DNA of 64,000 bases, from the NCBI GenBank assembly GCA_037388885.1, contig JARRJS010000007.1, forward strand, positions 26,119 through 90,118, read 5' to 3'. Numbering within the stretch: the stretch's first letter is position 1; every line of letters begins with the position of its first letter. The position numbers and the translations under genes are program-made. The notes under the pieces are model-generated. The model did no database searches, was not told where the DNA came from, and saw only the letters and a list, made by a program, of their open reading frames with translations. This document shows positions 60,182 through 64,000 of this stretch, piece by piece. The stretch comes from JARRJS01 sp037388885. Lineage in GTDB: Bacteria; Gemmatimonadota; Gemmatimonadetes; Longimicrobiales; RSA9.

Positions 60182-61469
60182 TCGCCGCCCGCTTGATGGT
60201 GAGCGGGAAGGTGCGCAGGTCGATGATCTCGTGGGGCCCGTGTGAGCCGGAGCCGTAGACGCCCATGCCGGCGAGGGCAGCATCGACGTAAGGCGCCACG
60301 AAGGAGATGTCGGCCGCGCCCCGCTCGGCGGGATCGAGCGCCTTCATGGGACCGGTGCCCAGCGCCTGGCTGATGTCGCTGTATCTCGCCAGCAGAGCTG
60401 TGTTTGCCTCCGTCGGGGGCATGGACGGATAGCCGTCGGTGAACGTGATCTCCGCGGACGTCACCGGCAGGTTACGGGCGACGATGTCGCGCATCTTCTG
60501 GCGTGCACGCTGCAGCTGGTCGTCCGAGATCGTGCGGATGCCGCCGTCCACGATCACCGTGTTGGGCACCACGTTGGTTTTGCCGAACGCCGTGCCGCGG
60601 TGCTTCGCCTCGTCGTACTGAACGTCCGTGCCGCCCAGGATGACGCCGGCGTTGAACGTCAGGTACTGCTCGCCACGCACCTGCTCGTAGAACTGGTCCA
60701 GGATGCGGGACGCCTCGAAGATGGCCCCGGCGCCGACGCTGGGCCCGAAGATACCTGCCGAGTGCGACTGGCGGCCGTGAACGGTGAGCTGCCATTCGGA
60801 AGAGCTGCGGCGGGCTACAGTGCCGTACTCCTGGCCGCGCATGCGCACTGCGCCCTCGAATCCCAGTGCCACATCCACCTTCTTGCCGGCTTCGATGAGG
60901 TCGCGCCGATCGATGGACAGCGGCTGACCCGGAGCCTCCTCATCCCCCGTGAACGCCACGATGATGCGCGTGCTGTCCAGCGCGCCTACGGCCTGGAGCC
61001 CCTTGAGCGCATAGATGACGGCCACGTCCCCACCCTTCATGTCCGATGCGCCCGGCCCGTGGGCAATGCTGTCCTCGGGCACGAAGCGCTGGAAGGGGTC
61101 GTCCTTCTCGAACACGGTGTCCAGGTGGCCGATGAGCAGCATGCTGCGCCCAGCCTTGCCCTGCCACCGCTCGGCGAACAGGTGCCCGGCGCGGTCCACC
61201 TGGGCGGGCATGTCGATCCAGCGGGTCTTGAAGCCCAGGCTGTCCAGCTGGCTGCGCAGCACATCGCCCACCATGCGTACGCCCTGGAAATTCATCGTAC
61301 CGCTGTTGATGTCGACGATCCGCTGGAGCAGGTCCGTCGCGTTGTCCATGTGGGCGTCGACCCAGGCGACGATCTGCCGCTCCTTGGGTGATAGGGCGGT
61401 CTGGGCGGTGGCGGGCGTCGCGGCGAGCGCGGCGAGGAGGAGCGCAGAAACGGCTGTGCGGCGCGTCAT
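60156..61469 (-). CDS. Secreted M20-family metallopeptidase (CPG2-like)
   Basis: 437 aa from the ATG at 61469. A signal peptide (RTAVSALLLAALAATPATAQ) is followed by the M20 core: LLIGHLDTVF (His115, Asp117), HGPGASDMKGGDVAVI (Asp143), FTGDEEAPG (catalytic Glu177, metal Glu178) and the late GVYGSGSHGPHEIIDL (His ligand). A dimerisation domain lies between (about 195-310). It resembles glutamate carboxypeptidase-like exopeptidases. Its 3' end overlaps the convergent DUF523-DUF1722 gene by 26 bp. Confidence 0.88.
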   Translation of the reverse strand: MTRRTAVSALLLAALAATPATAQTALSPKERQIVAWVDAHMDNATDLLQRIVDINSGTMNFQGVRMVGDVLRSQLDSLGFKTRWIDMPAQVDRAGHLFAERWQGKAGRSMLLIGHLDTVFEKDDPFQRFVPEDSIAHGPGASDMKGGDVAVIYALKGLQAVGALDSTRIIVAFTGDEEAPGQPLSIDRRDLIEAGKKVDVALGFEGAVRMRGQEYGTVARRSSSEWQLTVHGRQSHSAGIFGPSVGAGAIFEASRILDQFYEQVRGEQYLTFNAGVILGGTDVQYDEAKHRGTAFGKTNVVPNTVIVDGGIRTISDDQLQRARQKMRDIVARNLPVTSAEITFTDGYPSMPPTEANTALLARYSDISQALGTGPMKALDPAERGAADISFVAPYVDAALAGMGVYGSGSHGPHEIIDLRTFPLTIKRAAIMIYRLSR

Positions 61470-61510
61470 GGTCGGTCCATTGCGTGGAAGTGGAAGGTTC
61501 GGCGTCCAGC

Positions 61511-62035
61511 CTACTCGCCGGACATGGTGGTGTCCGTGGTCATCGGGTGCGGGGCGGCGGGTTTCGGACAGCCGGCCCACGACTCGTGCTCATACGCGAC
61601 GCGCCATTTCCCGTCCGTATCCTTCTTCACGACCTGGGTCCAGAACAACGCGCCCGCGTCCGACGCGCTGCCCTGGCTGCTCACGACGGCGACGGTGGGC
61701 GCCAGCACGATGGTGTGCAGGATCACGTGCCGGAACGTCACATCGTTGTGCATCGGGTACCAGTCGTGGATGAGCCGGCGATAGCCGTCTCCACCCATCC
61801 GGAACTCGGTGCATTCGAGGTATGCGAACGCGCTGTCCAGGAGGTAATGGTCCGCGATGCGCTCGGGATCGTGGGAGTTCATGGCGTCGAATAAATCGTT
61901 CACGGCGTTGTCCGCTTCTTTCGTGATCGCGGCTGCGTCGGCCTCGCCCTGCGCCGGCGTCGAGCTGGACGGCGCGCGCTGGCACGAAGCCATCAGGACG
62001 GCCGCTGCCAGGGCGGTCAGCACTCTCACCTGCAT
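61511..62035 (-). CDS. SnoaL/NTF2-like lipoprotein
   Basis: 174 aa from the ATG at 62035 (GGGAGG upstream). The start MQVRVLTALAAAVLMASC gives a lipobox (LMASC). The body has the NTF2-like fold typical of DUF4440/SnoaL-like proteins: AVNDLFDAMNSHDPERIADH, GGDGYRRLIHDWYPMHN and GKWRVAYEHESWAGCPKPA. Such domains bind small ligands or act as stabilisers; no catalytic set is evident. It ends 42 bp before the M20 peptidase start on the same strand. Confidence 0.75.
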   Translation of the reverse strand: MQVRVLTALAAAVLMASCQRAPSSSTPAQGEADAAAITKEADNAVNDLFDAMNSHDPERIADHYLLDSAFAYLECTEFRMGGDGYRRLIHDWYPMHNDVTFRHVILHTIVLAPTVAVVSSQGSASDAGALFWTQVVKKDTDGKWRVAYEHESWAGCPKPAAPHPMTTDTTMSGE

Positions 62036-62257
62036 CGATCCTCCCGTCGTTTCCCAGGAAATGCGTCGTTGTCGTTGACGGGCCCGCGCTCCGCGCAGGC
62101 TCGCGTGCCCGGAACACGGTAGCATACAAGGGCCGAGCCGGGCGTGGAAGGTGCGGTCCAGAAGCCTCTCCGGTCCCACACCGATAGATTATCCGGCCGT
62201 GCAGCCGCCGTCGGTGCGCGACAAGGTCGGGACGGCATCAACATGGAGAGCATCAGG

Positions 62258-63109
62258 ATGAGCCGGGCAGCATTTCGCAGCACCTTCGTTGGCATCGTTT
62301 GGGCCGTCGCCGCCCTCTGTATCCCGAGCGGCCCGGCCCGGGCGCAGCAATGGCTGTTTCCCGCCCGCGAGCTCCTGCCCGAACTGCTCGCCGCCCCGCG
62401 GGCGCCGGTGAACAAAGGCGAGCTGCTTCTGGTGCCCGATGATCCGAGTCGCTATGCCAGCGACTTTTCTGCCGATGTCGCCATCGGTCGCCGCCTGGCC
62501 CTCCTACGCTTCATCGATCACTCCGGTCGCGACACGCTCGTCATCGGCGCCCAGGGCGCTGCCTTCGCCAGGTTCACGCCCCACATCACCGTCCTCGAGC
62601 TGGTCAACACGGACTGGGAGTTCGCCGTGCCTATCGTGTGGCGGCATGGCGGCCGTTGGCTGCGGCTGCGTTACCTGCACACCAGCAGCCACCTGGGTGA
62701 CGAATACGCCTCACGCTTCGGCCTTGCAGGCGTGAACTTCTCCCGGGACGGGGCGGAGGTGATGGGGTACATCCGGCCCGCGCCGGTCGTGGGCTTGTAC
62801 GCCGGTACCCGCTACGACGTGAACGTGCACCCCGAAGCGGCCAAGCGCTGGGTCGTGCGCGCCGGGCTCGAGCTGCAGAAGCTGGGGATCGGCACATGGC
62901 AGCCCTATCTGGCCGCCGACGTGCAGTCGGAGCAGGACACGGCATGGCAGCCGACGCTGACCGTGCAGGCGGGACTGTGGCTGCCGGACGTCGAAGGGCG
63001 CCGAGCCCTGCGCCTGGCCCTGGACATCCTGACCGGCCCTTCACCCCTCGGGCAGTTCCATGGCCGCCACACGTCCCAGATCGGCCTCGCCCTGCTCCTC
63101 AGCTCGTGA
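62258..63109 (+). CDS. Secreted DUF1207 family protein
   Basis: 283 aa from the ATG at 62258 (GGAG about 8 nt upstream; ATG 62243 also possible). A signal peptide (STFVGIVWAVAALCIPSGPA) is followed by DUF1207 landmarks: QQWLFPARELLPELLAAPR at the mature N-terminus, IGAQGAAFARF, LVNTDWEFAVPIVWRHG, and the strongly conserved RLRYLHTSSHLGDEY. The remainder alternates like outer-membrane beta strands. DUF1207 proteins are of unknown function, possibly phospholipid or outer-membrane related. Confidence 0.85.
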   Translation: MSRAAFRSTFVGIVWAVAALCIPSGPARAQQWLFPARELLPELLAAPRAPVNKGELLLVPDDPSRYASDFSADVAIGRRLALLRFIDHSGRDTLVIGAQGAAFARFTPHITVLELVNTDWEFAVPIVWRHGGRWLRLRYLHTSSHLGDEYASRFGLAGVNFSRDGAEVMGYIRPAPVVGLYAGTRYDVNVHPEAAKRWVVRAGLELQKLGIGTWQPYLAADVQSEQDTAWQPTLTVQAGLWLPDVEGRRALRLALDILTGPSPLGQFHGRHTSQIGLALLLSS

Positions 63110-63113
63110 CCCC

Positions 63114-64000
63114 CTAGGGCAACGAGTTGACCTTCTCGATGGTGTTCTGAAGCACGGCCTCCACGTACTCCGGATTGTGCACGCCCATGCTCCCGTCCTG
63201 AGAGAACATGCTCCAGTTCAGGTACGCCGCCGTCAGGTTGGCCGAATACCGGCCCAGCACCACGCTGCCGCTGGAGTCCAGGATGCCTTTGGCCTGCAGC
63301 AGCGTCTGCAGGCTGTCCAGCATGGTCGCGACCTGCGTCTGTACGCCGAGCCGGTCGAAGGTCGTCGCCGTGATGTGGCAGCCGGACGACGTGCAGCCCG
63401 CCAGGTTGGGCTCCACCGACCCGTGCAGCGTGTACGTCATGTTCATCGTGTGCCCGCCCGCCTGCCAACCGTATGCGTTGGCCATGTGGCACACCGGGCA
63501 GCCACCGAGCTTGTACCCGTGAGCCATCGGGCCCTCCACGATGGTCTGCGAGCCCTGGAACTCGAACGCGCCCGTGCCCGCCAGCACCGCGCCCTGCGTG
63601 CCGTGGTGCATATCGTAGTACGGAGAAGCGATGGTCACACTGTCACCGTTGATCACCGGCATGGGATCCGGCACCCGTGGCTGGTGGCACTCCGTGCACA
63701 GGTTCGCCTCGCCACCCTTGCCCAGGTCCACCGTCTTGCCGTTGATCAGCAGCGTCACCGGCGCCGTCGTCCGCAAGCGCAGGTCCGTGCTGTCGTAGTT
63801 GGTGTGGATCATGTGGCAGGTCCGGCAGTTCGGCGGCGTCGGGTTCGTGGGCGCCGTCGCGATGGTGTCGGTGCCGTTTGCGATCCGTTCCACGAAGCCC
63901 TCATTCGAGTGGCACACCGCGCACACCTTGTCCGACGCCCGCTCGAAGTTGCCGCCCGTGTAATGCACGGAATGCTCATACTGGAGCACCCGGGACAGGA
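63114..64000 (-). CDS. Multiheme c-type cytochrome, 3' part (start lies outside the window)
   Basis: At least 295 codons, open to the right edge; the frame passes through the GTG at 63989 without a start context (codons before it read LSR). Four CXXCH heme sites are visible (CAVCHS, CRTCHM, CTECHQ, CPVCHM), plus CTSSGCH, a CX4CH variant. Additional His pairs (HSVHYTGG, MHHGTQGA, HGYKLGG, GGHTMNM) can serve as distal ligands. The HS.HYTGGNFERAS..VCAVCHSNEGF block resembles periplasmic electron-transfer cytochromes of metal- or nitrogen-cycling bacteria. The partners are beyond the window. Confidence 0.85.
   Translation of the reverse strand, partial: LSRVLQYEHSVHYTGGNFERASDKVCAVCHSNEGFVERIANGTDTIATAPTNPTPPNCRTCHMIHTNYDSTDLRLRTTAPVTLLINGKTVDLGKGGEANLCTECHQPRVPDPMPVINGDSVTIASPYYDMHHGTQGAVLAGTGAFEFQGSQTIVEGPMAHGYKLGGCPVCHMANAYGWQAGGHTMNMTYTLHGSVEPNLAGCTSSGCHITATTFDRLGVQTQVATMLDSLQTLLQAKGILDSSGSVVLGRYSANLTAAYLNWSMFSQDGSMGVHNPEYVEAVLQNTIEKVNSLP

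Overview
The window is a GC-rich (about two thirds G+C), densely coding bacterial chromosome segment. No rRNA, tRNA, CRISPR array, transposase, integrase or phage gene was recognised. The gene families point to Gemmatimonadota or a close relative: a PadR regulator paired with an ADOP-type permease, a BTAD/SARP-type regulator, an S9 peptidase, a DUF885 metallohydrolase, a BNR/sortilin-like repeat lipoprotein, a 6-bladed propeller lipoprotein, carboxypeptidase-regulatory-domain outer-membrane-type proteins and a multiheme cytochrome. This is inferred from family content; no phylogenetic marker was analysed.

Layout. 1-166: start of a BTAD regulator running off the left edge. 344-6855: addB-addA recombination helicase-nuclease pair, followed by convergent ung and a secreted GHL10 glycosidase. 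9435-14426: two regulator-led groups on the minus strand (ArsR + alpha/beta hydrolase; PadR + ADOP permease), each with a clear palindromic operator. 14805-17653: DUF885 hydrolase, a small HD-type alarmone hydrolase and a PEBP-like protein. 18204-19636: an ABC exporter operon whose ATPase and permease genes are both broken. 19701-30141: an alkaline-phosphatase-superfamily enzyme, a flavin-binding oxidase, the BNR lipoprotein, a TonB receptor and an S9 peptidase. 30222-33151: macrodomain protein, small envelope or coiled-coil proteins, a zinc ribbon-Mut7-C protein and a protein made of 11-residue amphipathic repeats. 33195-36128: a TRAP permease fused to its TAXI binding protein. 36268-40374: a VWA/MoxR-type pair split by mutY on the other strand. 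40401-46722: NUDIX hydrolase, an M50 protease-CBS gene with an in-frame stop, a class V aminotransferase, a lipoprotein, urocanate hydratase and a DUF2914 protein. 47161-53852: Lon with an acidic insertion, a propeller lipoprotein, a single-chain PheS-like ligase with a structured leader, and succinate-semialdehyde dehydrogenase. 54050-63109: SURF1, surface proteins, fasciclin and DUF378 proteins, a B12-dependent MerR photoreceptor candidate coupled to a DUF523-DUF1722 protein, an M20 peptidase, an NTF2-like lipoprotein and a DUF1207 protein. 63114-64000: 3' part of a multiheme cytochrome.

The best candidates for new biology are: (1) the leader of the PheS-like ligase gene, with a palindrome inside its promoter, an intrinsic terminator and a perfect anti-Shine-Dalgarno; (2) the CarH-like regulator translationally coupled to a DUF523-DUF1722 protein; (3) the TRAP-TAXI one-gene fusion; (4) the 11-mer repeat protein; (5) the 18-bp operator arms upstream of padR; and (6) an approximately 21-bp-period hairpin array before lon. 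Several genes look damaged (the ABC operon, the M50-CBS gene, possibly the GHL10 3' end), which may be real decay or assembly error.
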